From Oegoconia quadripuncta (Eukaryota; Arthropoda; Insecta; Lepidoptera; Autostichidae): DNA of 64,000 nucleotides. The first letter of the stretch is position 1. Each line of letters starts with the position of its first letter. Shown here one piece after another: positions 1 to 8,380 of this stretch. The position numbers and the translations under genes are program-made. The DNA is taken from assembly GCA_949316235.1 (NCBI GenBank), contig OX438751.1, forward strand, positions 24,209,885 through 24,273,884, in the 5' to 3' direction. Below the pieces are notes generated by a model. The model saw only the letters and a program-made list of their open reading frames with translations. It was not told where the DNA came from and ran no database searches.

Positions 1-225
1 ACTCAAACGCGGCAGATGCGCAAACTGAGTGCTTACGCGGTTTTGTGTTACCAATGAATTGGAAACAAAAAACCGCGCATCTGAAAGGCGGCGGGTGTGC
101 GGATGCACAAACGCGTATGACGCACCCACGGGGGGGTGCGGGACGCGGCACAGTGTACTCACGACAATGGCGGAGCGAGAGGGCGCGCGGTACGTGCGGG
201 CACGACGGCGGCGCGGAGCGGAATG
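1..225 (-). mobile_element. Jockey-clade LINE E0, 5' end only (runs off the left edge)
   Basis: This is a minus-strand copy of the 5' UTR of the element called E1 here. Read in reverse complement, all 225 bases match 643-867 with no mismatch or gap that I can find. The match starts at the fifth base upstream of the CCGCTCCGCG block and stops exactly at 225/226. The element therefore begins at 225 and extends leftward out of the window, so its ORFs cannot be seen. It lacks the last few 5' bases seen upstream of E1. Complete identity implies a very recent insertion, or a duplication or assembly palindrome. Confidence 0.8.
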
Positions 226-625
226 GTAAGTTTAAGCAGTTTTTTTTTTTGAATTATAGGTACTGTGCGGGACAAGTGAAAGTGTGTGTGTGTGTGTAGA
301 CTATTACAACAGACAATAATTAAAGTATGTGATTTATTTAATTAGATATAGTTTCAGTTTATAAGTTAGAATAACTAGATATAAGTCAGATTGTATACAC
401 TTAGAATAGTTTGTTTTGTAAAATCAGGTAGGATAATATAGAATTAAGGTACCTTGTAAATAATAGCATACCGGCTCTCGTTAACGTATTGCTGCCGGGA
501 AGGGACCTACGCGCACGAGTCGCGCGACGCTAGCGCCCCTACCGTAATATTAAGAAAACAGCGGGTAGCTTCCCGGCAGGAACGTATAGCGTATAGCGAA
601 AAAAGCGTAAATAGGCGTTTTAGAC
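226..625. other. Spacer between divergent LINEs; right part GC-rich and promoter-like
   Basis: No open reading frame is supported here. A (GT)8 run lies at 282-297 and an AT-rich stretch at 300-465. From about 470 the DNA turns CpG-rich, with many CGCG and CG dinucleotides. It contains an imperfect dyad, TGCCGGGAAG at 493-502 and CTTCCCGGCA at 569-578. With 14928 onward it forms the pre-insertion target locus of E1 and E2. The CpG richness suggests the upstream half of a host promoter, but this is inference. Confidence 0.4.
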
Positions 626-639
626 AAATTCACGCCAGT
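626..639. repeat. Target-site duplication, left copy
   Basis: AAATTCACGCCAGT immediately precedes the 5' end of E1. The same 14 bases recur after the poly(A) of E2 at 14914-14927, where the first three A's merge with the tail. Only the last seven (CGCCAGT) recur between E1 and E2 at 5849-5855. The pair E1+E2 is thus flanked by one duplicated target. Confidence 0.75.
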
Positions 640-642
640 AGA

Positions 643-1108
643 CATTCCGCTCCGCGCCGCCGTCGTGCCCGCACGTACCGCGCGCCCTCTCGCTCCGCCA
701 TTGTCGTGAGTACACTGTGCCGCGTCCCGCACCCCCCCGTGGGTGCGTCATACGCGTTTGTGCATCCGCACACCCGCCGCCTTTCAGATGCGCGGTTTTT
801 TGTTTCCAATTCATTGGTAACACAAAACCGCGTAAGCACTCAGTTTGCGCATCTGCCGCGTTTGAGTTGGTGGATACGTAACCGTGACAACTAAGCCAAC
901 TGTCGTTGACCCGGTGCGACTTCAATCCCTTCAGGACCTGAAGAAACCGGCAGACCCGATCCCATTGCACTTGGGCCTTGACCCAAGGGTGACGGTACGA
1001 GCGGCTATCCAATAGGGATACCTGCTCACACCCCTCCCCTTCCCTCTCCCCCCTGCCATTTGGCAGGGAGGTTTTCCCCCCCCAAATAATAACACCCCCT
1101 CAGCCGCT
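643..1108 (+). promoter_or_regulatory. 5' UTR / presumed internal promoter of E1
   Basis: This is a 466-nt leader with no long frame. Its first ~45 nt are shared with the otherwise different E2 leader; the core is 652-686, with one mismatch against 5866-5900. LINEs of this group are transcribed from an internal Pol II promoter at the very 5' end, so this conserved block is the likely promoter. Near ORF1 the leader becomes almost pure pyrimidine. It contains a hairpin, CCCTGCC-ATTT-GGCAGGG, at 1051-1068, about 40 nt before the ORF1 start. Confidence 0.55.
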
Positions 1109-2686
1109 ATGGCAACCAAAAACGAATTCTTAGAGATGATCTCATCCTTCCTGGAAATCAGCGGCGTCAAGTTTGACAAAGCTGCATTCCAAAAATACTT
1201 TATCAAAAATCTTAAAGATAAAGTTGCCCCACCCGCCCAACTCGACCCCTCGCCCGTTCAAGAAATGGAGTACTCTGACTCCATTTCAACCACTTCCTCC
1301 CGTAAGAGGCCCGCCTCACCCGATGACGGTTCCAACTCGGAAATCTCCGAGGATGGCACCATCACCGGCGCTCACCCCTCTCCCGACCAACTCGAGTTCG
1401 AATTCGAACTCGTCAAACCCCGCAAGAAGCGGTCCGCTAAACGTGGTCCCAAAACCGCACCCCCCAGTCCCCCCCCTAGCTCGGCCACCGAGATCCCCCG
1501 CCCCCTCTCTCCCCTTCCCCCACCCACCCTCTCTCCTTCTCCAGTTCCTCTGATGTCACTAGACATCCCCACCCCCGCCCCCCCAAGCCAGACGGCAGCC
1601 TCCCCGACCAAACCAGCAACCCGCTGCAACCCCACGCTCCCCAAACTCAAAGCCCCCCCGCCTGTCTTTCTCAGAGACAAGACGAAGTGGACCTTCGTCT
1701 CAAAGCTCTGCACCGATAACAAGGTGCATTACTCCCATGCCTCCAACACCGGTGAGGCCATCAAAATAGAAGTCCCCTCAATCACCGATTTTAGGAACCT
1801 CACGAGGTTATTGTCCCAGAATCGAATCCCCTACCACTCCTATGCGCTCCCCGAGGAGCGTAAAATCCGTGCCGTCCTTCGTGGCGTCCCGCACGAACTC
1901 CCCAACGAGGCCATACTCGATGACCTCAACCAGCAAGGTTTCCCCGTTGAGGCTGTGCACAAAATGCACAGTCGCACGGGTAGAACATACCCACTGGCCT
2001 TAGCCATCCTCACCAACGTCCCCAACGCTAGGGACATATTCAAAGGAGAACTCACCATCTGTGGACTCTCCAAAATAAAAATAGAGCCCCCGCACAAACG
2101 CGGTCACCCCGGTCAGTGCCACCGTTGCCAGCTCTATGGCCACGCAGCGGCAAACTGTTCCGCCAACCCTAGGTGCGTAAAGTGCCTAGAGCCACATAGC
2201 ACAAAAGAGTGCACACGCACACGTGACGATGAGACTCCTCCATCGTGCGTGCTATGTGGACAATCCGGCCATACGGCCAACTACCGCGGTTGCCCGCGTG
2301 CTCCCCGCCCCCGCCCCACTCAAAAGGCTCATAAAGCCTCCACCCAAGCAGGCCACAAACCCTCACCACCCCCGGCGACAGCCTCCCACTTCCCACCCCT
2401 AAAGCCCCCCCAGGCCTCAAACCCCTGGGGTCCTAAAACACCAGCCCCCCCCTCAGTCTTCCGTCCTCAGGCTCTTCCAGCCACCCCACGCCCAAACCAT
2501 CCAAAGCCTCACCCAGGTGGCAGTATGCCCTCCCTGGCTGAGGACATGCAGACCGTCTACGCTGCAATCAGCGGTATTGATATCGGAGAGATATCAATAC
2601 TCGCCCGCAAGCTGCGCGCTTCCCGCACAGCCCAAGAACGTCTCCTTGCCCTAGTAGAACACCATCACCTACTAAACTCCATTTAA
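1109..2686 (+). CDS. E1 ORF1, Gag-like nucleic-acid-binding protein (525 aa)
   Basis: ORF1 proteins of jockey-clade LINEs bind the element RNA and carry it into the nucleus. The N-terminal ~175 residues are low-complexity, rich in Pro, Ser and Lys, with a basic patch (KPRKKRSAKRG) that could act as a nuclear signal. A conserved middle region follows (about 178-335), like the domain upstream of the knuckles in X-element-type ORF1. Three CCHC knuckles come next: C337-C340-H345-C350, C356-C359-H363-C368 and C380-C383-H388-C395. A Pro-rich stretch and a ~50-residue conserved C-terminus (LARKLRASRTAQERL) end the protein. The first ATG of the frame is used. The stop is 5 nt before the ORF2 ATG, so ORF2 is probably made by reinitiation. 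The frame is intact. Confidence 0.9.
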   Translation: MATKNEFLEMISSFLEISGVKFDKAAFQKYFIKNLKDKVAPPAQLDPSPVQEMEYSDSISTTSSRKRPASPDDGSNSEISEDGTITGAHPSPDQLEFEFELVKPRKKRSAKRGPKTAPPSPPPSSATEIPRPLSPLPPPTLSPSPVPLMSLDIPTPAPPSQTAASPTKPATRCNPTLPKLKAPPPVFLRDKTKWTFVSKLCTDNKVHYSHASNTGEAIKIEVPSITDFRNLTRLLSQNRIPYHSYALPEERKIRAVLRGVPHELPNEAILDDLNQQGFPVEAVHKMHSRTGRTYPLALAILTNVPNARDIFKGELTICGLSKIKIEPPHKRGHPGQCHRCQLYGHAAANCSANPRCVKCLEPHSTKECTRTRDDETPPSCVLCGQSGHTANYRGCPRAPRPRPTQKAHKASTQAGHKPSPPPATASHFPPLKPPQASNPWGPKTPAPPSVFRPQALPATPRPNHPKPHPGGSMPSLAEDMQTVYAAISGIDIGEISILARKLRASRTAQERLLALVEHHHLLNSI

Positions 2687-2691
2687 GTACA

Positions 2692-5574
2692 ATGTCCCAA
2701 AATATAAACACCCCCTTAGGTACCGGTCGGACCAAACCAAGAGGTGTCTCTCTCATCTCCTACAATTCGCGCAGTCTGCGCACTAATGTCAACGAACTAA
2801 AAGAGTTCGTGCGCAGTAGAGAAGTAGACCTCTTATTAATACAGGAGTCATGGCTCAAAGCCACTGACCGTAAAGGCTTATCCATCCCCAAATATACCCT
2901 AATACGTAATGACAGACTCGACGGACGTGGCGGAACAGCCATTTACTATAAAAGATCTCTCCACTGTTCTCCCATCACCACCCCCCCCCTCACTAATATG
3001 GAAGTCTCTATCTGCAGGCTTGCCATGACAGGTCATCAATCCATTATTATAGCCTCCATCTATATTCCTAGTGGTACTCCACCCCTAAAAAGTGACTTTG
3101 AAGCTATCCTCCTACTGGGCAACTCAGTTATTATGTTCGGAGACTTTAACTCCAAACATACTAGCTGGACTTGCCTCACTACCAATGCAAGCGGCACTAA
3201 GCTGCTCAACATCACCCAGTCTCTAAATATAGACGTTATATGTCCATTTTGGCCCACCCATTACCCCGATAACACAAACCAATTGCCAGACATTCTCGAT
3301 TTCGCTCTTTTTAAAAACATTTCCCTAAACCTAAACACGATCGAACCTCTCGACGACCTAGGATCAGACCACCGCCCAGTCTCACTGATACTGGGGCCCC
3401 AAACCCCTCCTCCCGCCACCCCTAAAACCTTCACCCACTGGGATGGGTTCAAAACATCCCTCACCGCAGCCATCGACTCTCCAGACTCACCGTATGTCCC
3501 CTCATCATCATCATCATCATATCATCATCTCGATAGCACTGAAAATATAGACAATGCGGTGAGCTCCCTCACCCAACTCATACAATCTGCGATCAAGGCC
3601 AACGAGCGCGTAGCCAAGGTCAAAGATCAAAAGCTCCCATTAGACGTCATCAACCTAATTAAATGTAAGAATGCAGCCCTCCGCAGAGCTGCTCGCTATC
3701 CCACCCCCTCCCATAGGAAAGCAGCCAACCAACTCCAACGTCAGGTTAGGTCCCGTCTCTCCGAAGTGAGGAATGCTCAATGGAGTAAACTCATGGAGGA
3801 AATCTCTCCCTCCCACCTCGCGTATTACAAAGTGGCGAAAGCCCTCCGGTTAGACACAATCACCCATACCCCTCCGCTAAACCGTCCCGATGGCACCGTT
3901 GCCTTCGAAGACGATGAAAAAGCCGAATGTCTCGCTGACAACACGGCCGCGCAATGCTCCCCCAGTACTCTCGAGTATGACTCCGCCCATGTCCAAATGG
4001 TGGAGGAGGAAGCTCGTTGTATAACGACTTCCCCTCCAACCTCAGACCCTATCCTAGTTTCCACCGACCAAATTCAAGCCATCATCAAAGGCCTTAAGCC
4101 AAAAAAAGCCCCAGGCGCGGACGGAATCTCCAACCAAGCCCTCAAACACCTCCCCCTCAATGTACTCACCCTACTGTCTCTTATATTTAACGCTTGCTTT
4201 GATCTCTGCTACTTTCCAACCGCCTGGAAGGAAGCAATAGTCATAGGTATCCCCAAACCAGGAAAGCCCCTCAATATCCCCTCTAGCCACCGTCCCATCA
4301 GCCTCCTCAAGGCGCTAGGCAAAGTATTAGAAAGAGTAATCCTCTATCATATGAGAAAACACCTATTCCCAGTAGGTGAGCCCCCTCTTATTTTACCCCA
4401 CCAATTCGGTTTCCGCGCAAACCATTCTTGTCCACAACAGGTCCACCGCATAATCGAGTACATCTTGAGCGGTTTCTACCCTAAACGCGAAAAAACAGTA
4501 GCAGTCTTCTTTGATGTCGCAAAGGCATTCGATAAAGTATGGCACGCAGGCCTTATCTATAAACTACACCACTTAGGTCTCCCCGATAGGCTAGTTCTAA
4601 CAATAGCATCCTATCTCCAGGATCGTACCTTTCGTTTTAGACACGAAGGAGTGCTATCCTCCCCCCGCCCGCTCAAAGCCGGAGTCCCTCAGGGATCAGT
4701 GCTCTCTCCCCTACTATATATATCGTACACAAACGACATACCCATCCCCAAAAACAATGTCCAACTCTCTCTCTTCGCCGACGACACTGCCCTCTATATA
4801 AAGGGTCAGCGGCTGTCGTCAACCATATCCAAACTCCAACGCTCAGTTAATGAGCTTGGAGAATGGTTTAGGAAATGGCGTATAGAAGTAAACCCCGATA
4901 AAAGCACCGCGATTAGATTCAGTCATAAGGGAAGACGCCATCTCGATCTCAATGATACCCAAATCCGTATGCTAGGTACCCCTGTCCCCTGGAAACCCAC
5001 TGCCAAATACCTAGGTGTTACTCTGGACTCGAGGCTAACTTTTAAGCCTCACATCCTGAATGTGACTCGCACTGCCCGCTTCTATCTGGGCCGCCTAAAT
5101 AGTATGATAGGCAGAAGTAGTAAAATGTCCCCCATCAATAAGAGAACACTCTTCAAGGTATGCATCCGACCGGTAATGACATACGCGGCCCCCGTTTTCG
5201 CACACGCGAACCCTAATACAATAAATAAACTCCAAATCGTACAAAACCTTTTCTGTCGTAGAGCACTGAACGCCCACTGGTGCGTCAGAAATGCTGACCT
5301 TCACCGTGACATAGATTTACCATCAATCCAACAGTTTTTGAAAACCCTCACCGAATCCTTTTTCAAATCAGCTACCGAACACCCAAATCCGTTAATAAGA
5401 GGGTCAGCAGTCTACCCTACCCCCTCATCAACCTCTCTCTATCAAGTCCGGCGTCCTAGGAACGTCCTCACCGACCCACCCAACAAACTCACATCCGATC
5501 TGGCTTGCCTCCTGGCGGCCACAGATGAGTCAGGGGCACTTGTCACCCCTGACTCATCATCGACTCTCGATTAG
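2692..5574 (+). CDS. E1 ORF2, endonuclease-reverse transcriptase (960 aa)
   Basis: This enzyme nicks the target and copies the element RNA onto the free 3' end (target-primed reverse transcription). The APE-type endonuclease spans about residues 18-235. Its expected catalytic positions are present: N25, E52 (QESW), D151/N153 (GDFNSKH) and D226/H227 (SDHRP). The reverse transcriptase covers about 450-760: KAPGADG, then D608 in FFDVAKAFD, GVPQGSVLSP, and FADD with D697/D698. A jockey-type C-terminal region follows (KYLGVTLDSRL, RPVMTYAAPVFAHA). No RNase H motif is seen. A (TCA)n run at about 3503-3523 encodes a serine stretch in the linker. The frame is unbroken and all catalytic residues are in place, so the protein may be active. 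Confidence 0.93.
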   Translation: MSQNINTPLGTGRTKPRGVSLISYNSRSLRTNVNELKEFVRSREVDLLLIQESWLKATDRKGLSIPKYTLIRNDRLDGRGGTAIYYKRSLHCSPITTPPLTNMEVSICRLAMTGHQSIIIASIYIPSGTPPLKSDFEAILLLGNSVIMFGDFNSKHTSWTCLTTNASGTKLLNITQSLNIDVICPFWPTHYPDNTNQLPDILDFALFKNISLNLNTIEPLDDLGSDHRPVSLILGPQTPPPATPKTFTHWDGFKTSLTAAIDSPDSPYVPSSSSSSYHHLDSTENIDNAVSSLTQLIQSAIKANERVAKVKDQKLPLDVINLIKCKNAALRRAARYPTPSHRKAANQLQRQVRSRLSEVRNAQWSKLMEEISPSHLAYYKVAKALRLDTITHTPPLNRPDGTVAFEDDEKAECLADNTAAQCSPSTLEYDSAHVQMVEEEARCITTSPPTSDPILVSTDQIQAIIKGLKPKKAPGADGISNQALKHLPLNVLTLLSLIFNACFDLCYFPTAWKEAIVIGIPKPGKPLNIPSSHRPISLLKALGKVLERVILYHMRKHLFPVGEPPLILPHQFGFRANHSCPQQVHRIIEYILSGFYPKREKTVAVFFDVAKAFDKVWHAGLIYKLHHLGLPDRLVLTIASYLQDRTFRFRHEGVLSSPRPLKAGVPQGSVLSPLLYISYTNDIPIPKNNVQLSLFADDTALYIKGQRLSSTISKLQRSVNELGEWFRKWRIEVNPDKSTAIRFSHKGRRHLDLNDTQIRMLGTPVPWKPTAKYLGVTLDSRLTFKPHILNVTRTARFYLGRLNSMIGRSSKMSPINKRTLFKVCIRPVMTYAAPVFAHANPNTINKLQIVQNLFCRRALNAHWCVRNADLHRDIDLPSIQQFLKTLTESFFKSATEHPNPLIRGSAVYPTPSSTSLYQVRRPRNVLTDPPNKLTSDLACLLAATDESGALVTPDSSSTLD

Positions 5575-5848
5575 CTCCAGGCTCTTCTAAGTGATGCTCT
5601 TCTAGCAGAGCACCACTAGCGCCCCTCCCCTCCCCAGGAAAGGGGTCGCTTCCGATGACGGGATAAAAGCCTCACGGCTAGTCCCTACCTCCAAGGCGGA
5701 GTTTTAGTGGGTAGGCACACTCTGTGAGTCCCACATAACTTGCACAGCCGGCTGTGCTCGTACGCTTAGAGCCTTCTCCGCCTCCCTCCTTCGTTCCTCC
5801 GGAGGGTGCCTTCGCATGGGCGCAAAAAAAAAAAAAAAAAAAAAAAAA
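5575..5848 (+). other. E1 3' UTR and poly(A) tail
   Basis: A 249-nt 3' UTR is followed by 25 A's at 5824-5848. At 5702-5739 lies GTTTTAGTGGGTA, then GAGTCCCACATAAC, whose GTGGG and CCCAC can pair. The same two blocks occur at equivalent spacing in the separate 3'-end insertion at 48622-49010, so this is probably a conserved 3' RNA structure recognised by the reverse transcriptase. The A-run ends at CGCCAGT, the start of E2. Confidence 0.65.
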
Positions 5849-6675
5849 CGCCAGTAGACTCCGCCCCGCGCCGCCGTCGTGTCCGCACGTACCGCGCGCG
5901 CTCTCTCTCGCTCGATCGTTCGATCTTCCGACCGTCTCCGACTGTGCTTCGTGTCTCCCGCCGCCCGCTGTGCTCCGAGTTACCGTCGTGCCGCACAACC
6001 GCGTCGCGTTCACCTCGCGCCGGTCAACATCCGTGCACCCGCGTCGGTAGCGTCACTCCGCGGCCGGCCGCGTCGACTGATATAACGTCGCATACGTTAT
6101 TACGTATAGGGATCGCCGCGCAGTTTTCACTGCGGGTTCTAGGTCCCTTTTGTTTCACAACTTATACAAGTGCGTTCTTGCAAATCCGCCCCAAGCGGTG
6201 GTCGCCCTAACTGTCACCCCTTGGGCAGGGGAAAACAGGGTTGTGGGCAGGAGGCTGACCCGAGCCTCGCGGTTCCCCTTCTGGGAAACGCAGTATCGGA
6301 AGGCGCTAGCGTACGGCCTTGGGGGGTCTCCTAGTCGTGCGCTAGTTGCGTCCGCCCTACCAACCACCCATCCCTTATTCCCATCCCCGTGGTGTTGTTT
6401 GGACGTCTGCCGGGACCGCTCCCGGTCGGCCACCCTCTCGCCACGGGCTGCTAGGGCGCTACACCCTCCGCTCAATAAGATAGGCGGAGGACCGACTCAC
6501 ACCCTACTGTTAGGTCTACACGTAGGCACACAACCTCCCTGCCTATACCCGGCGGGGAGGGTAACATACACATCCACGGGAAATCCCACCCGTTGGACCC
6601 CCTGCGCTTATCGCATCCCTAGCGCTTCTCGCTGTTAGTTATTATACTTTCCGCTTCACGGAAACTATAATCACG
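5849..6675 (+). promoter_or_regulatory. 5' UTR / presumed internal promoter of E2
   Basis: This GC-rich leader shares its first ~45 nt with E1 (core 5866-5900). A stem of 10 bp, CCTCCCTGCC at 6534-6543 with GGCGGGGAGG at 6551-6560, lies about 115 nt before the ORF1 ATG. It is similar in position to the hairpin in the E1 leader. Long frames crossing the leader show no domain and I treat them as chance. Confidence 0.5.
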
Positions 6676-8380
6676 ATGTACTTCGACCCCAACTTCGTCA
6701 TGGACACCCTCGCGGAGAAATTTCCGGATGCGTTTCAACACTTCGAATTTCTCCGCACATCCCTCTCCCTCTCCCCCACACCGCCCGACCCACTTCCGGT
6801 CGCGAAGCCCCCGACTCCGGCTTATAGGCCGATAGTGCGTCCCGCTCCTCCAAAGCGAGTCGCCTCTCCCGCTCACTCCGAGCGCGATCGTTCGCCCCGC
6901 AGTGGGCGTGTTAGTTCATCGGACGATGAGTGTCCCATGGACACCACGACCGCCCCAGACTTCTCCCACTCGGAGGCTAACTCTGCCTCCGATGCGACCG
7001 CTTCCTCATCGGCGGAGGACGACTTTGTCCCCGTCGAAGGAAAGCGCACGAAGAGGCGCCGAAAGGCAAAGTCGGCGGCCTCTTCATCCACCACCTCGGG
7101 ACAGCCTCCTAAAAAGAGCGCTGCCACCGTCCCCCCCCCCGCCTTCAGCGGGCACCCGTCCCGGCCGGTCCCAGCCGACCCCCCCGCCAGCCGCTCAGGC
7201 CCCCCGTCAGCCCCCGCCCGCCCGTCCCCCTCCTGTATTCATACAGGAGAAGGCGAAGTGGAACAGGGTCTCCGCCCTCCTCGGCGAAAAACGCATCGCG
7301 TTCACGCATGCGAAGACCACCCCTCAGGGCATCAAGGTCGAAGTTCCGACCTCTGATGATCACCGCCGCTTCACGGCGCTTCTGAAATCCGAATCTATCG
7401 GATTCCACACATACGCCCTCGAGGACGAGCGCCTGTTCCGCGTCGTCATTAGAGGCGTCCCCAAGGAGCTCGACTCCAAAGATATTCGCCTGGACCTCCA
7501 AGCGCAGGGATTCCCAGCGCTGGAGGTACACAGAATGTACCACGGACGCACTAAGTCGGCTTACGACATGGTGTTAGTGGTGCTGCCCCTGTCCCCGCAG
7601 AGCAAGGCGATAGCTAACAAGTTATCGACCATCTGCTCCCTCTCCGGCATCACGGTGGAGCTCCCGAACCGCAAAGGTCCGCCGGGGCAATGCCACCGCT
7701 GCCAACTTTACGGGCACTCCGCCCGCAACTGTTTCGCCGTTGCCAGGTGCGTCAAGTGCCTCGGCAACCACGGCACTCCCGACTGCCCTCGTCCAAAGGA
7801 CAGGGCAGAGTGCTCAGAGCCGCCCAGCTGCGTCCTGTGCGGGACCAGCGGACACCCAGCGAACTATCGCGGGTGCCCGAAGGCCCCGCGCAGGGGGCGC
7901 GCGGCGCCAAAGCGCTCGCCCACTCAGGCCGCGGCCCAAGTACCGCGTCCCCCGGCGCCGTCTGGGCCGCAGTTCCCTGCGCTCAAACCGCGCCCACTCA
8001 TCCCTGGGTTCGCCCAGACCGCCGACCTGCGCCCCTCCTGGGCAAAGGTCGCCGCCCCCGCGCCCCCGACTCAGGCTCGCAGGCCGGTCCAACTGCCTGC
8101 AGCCCCCGCCCCCTCCACCTCCGCTACGCTGGCCTCACCGGCTCAAGCGCATCCCCCCCGCGCCTCGCGCCCCCTCACCGCATCCCCCGCCTCGGCGGTG
8201 GAGGATGACTTCGATCTGGTGTGCCGCTTTGCCAGCGTCTTCGACGCTGACGAAGTAGCTGAGTTGGCCAACCAACTCAGAGCCACCGACGGCAAGCCAA
8301 AAGAGCGGCTGGCCATCGCTGCCCAATTCTCGGGTTTAATCGCGAACGTCTCCCAATTTAAGGCTAATATCTCCGGTTAA
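6676..8380 (+). CDS. E2 ORF1, Gag-like protein, frameshifted at a C10 tract
   Basis: The N-terminus (MYFDPNFVMDTLAEKFPDAF) is read from the ATG at 6676. It stays open through a Ser/Pro-rich acidic and basic region to about 7130. The conserved part (PPPVFIQEKAKWNRVSALL onward) is in the next frame. The switch fits one extra C in the ten-C run at 7131-7140. Removing one base would give about 567 aa. The rest matches E1 ORF1: the middle domain and three CCHC knuckles (CHRCQLYGHSARNC, CVKCLGNHGTPDC, CVLCGTSGHPANYRGC). The conserved C-terminus is LANQLRATDGKPKERL. The final stop overlaps the ORF2 start as TAATG. The shift could be a real mutation, a homopolymer sequencing error or, less likely, programmed. 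Confidence 0.8.

Larger units (their letters stand above)
643..5848 (+). mobile_element. Full-length jockey-clade non-LTR retrotransposon E1
   Basis: It comprises a 5' UTR, ORF1 (1109-2686), ORF2 (2692-5574), a short 3' UTR and a 25-nt poly(A) tail at 5824-5848. ORF1 carries three CCHC zinc knuckles. ORF2 carries an APE-type endonuclease followed by reverse transcriptase, with no RNase H that I can see. This architecture, and the X-element-like ORF1, fit the jockey clade. Both frames are open from end to end, so the copy may be competent. The coding strand is strongly C-rich and G-poor, especially in ORF1. The tail abuts E2 directly. The exact 5' base is uncertain by about 10 nt because the flanking duplication overlaps it. 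Confidence 0.9.

Noticed and set aside
226..262. GTAAGT..TTTTTTGAATTATAG as a mini-intron at the E0 border
   Set aside because: The spacing (about 36 nt) is below usual insect intron size and no coding frame continues across it.
1..299. Open frames across the E0 and E1 5' UTR (84 and 130 codons)
   Set aside because: They are mirror images of one GC-rich non-coding leader and show no domain.
6150..6638. 162-codon frame in the E2 leader
   Set aside because: GC-rich leader with a simultaneous frame on the other strand; no similarity to ORF1 and no counterpart in E1.
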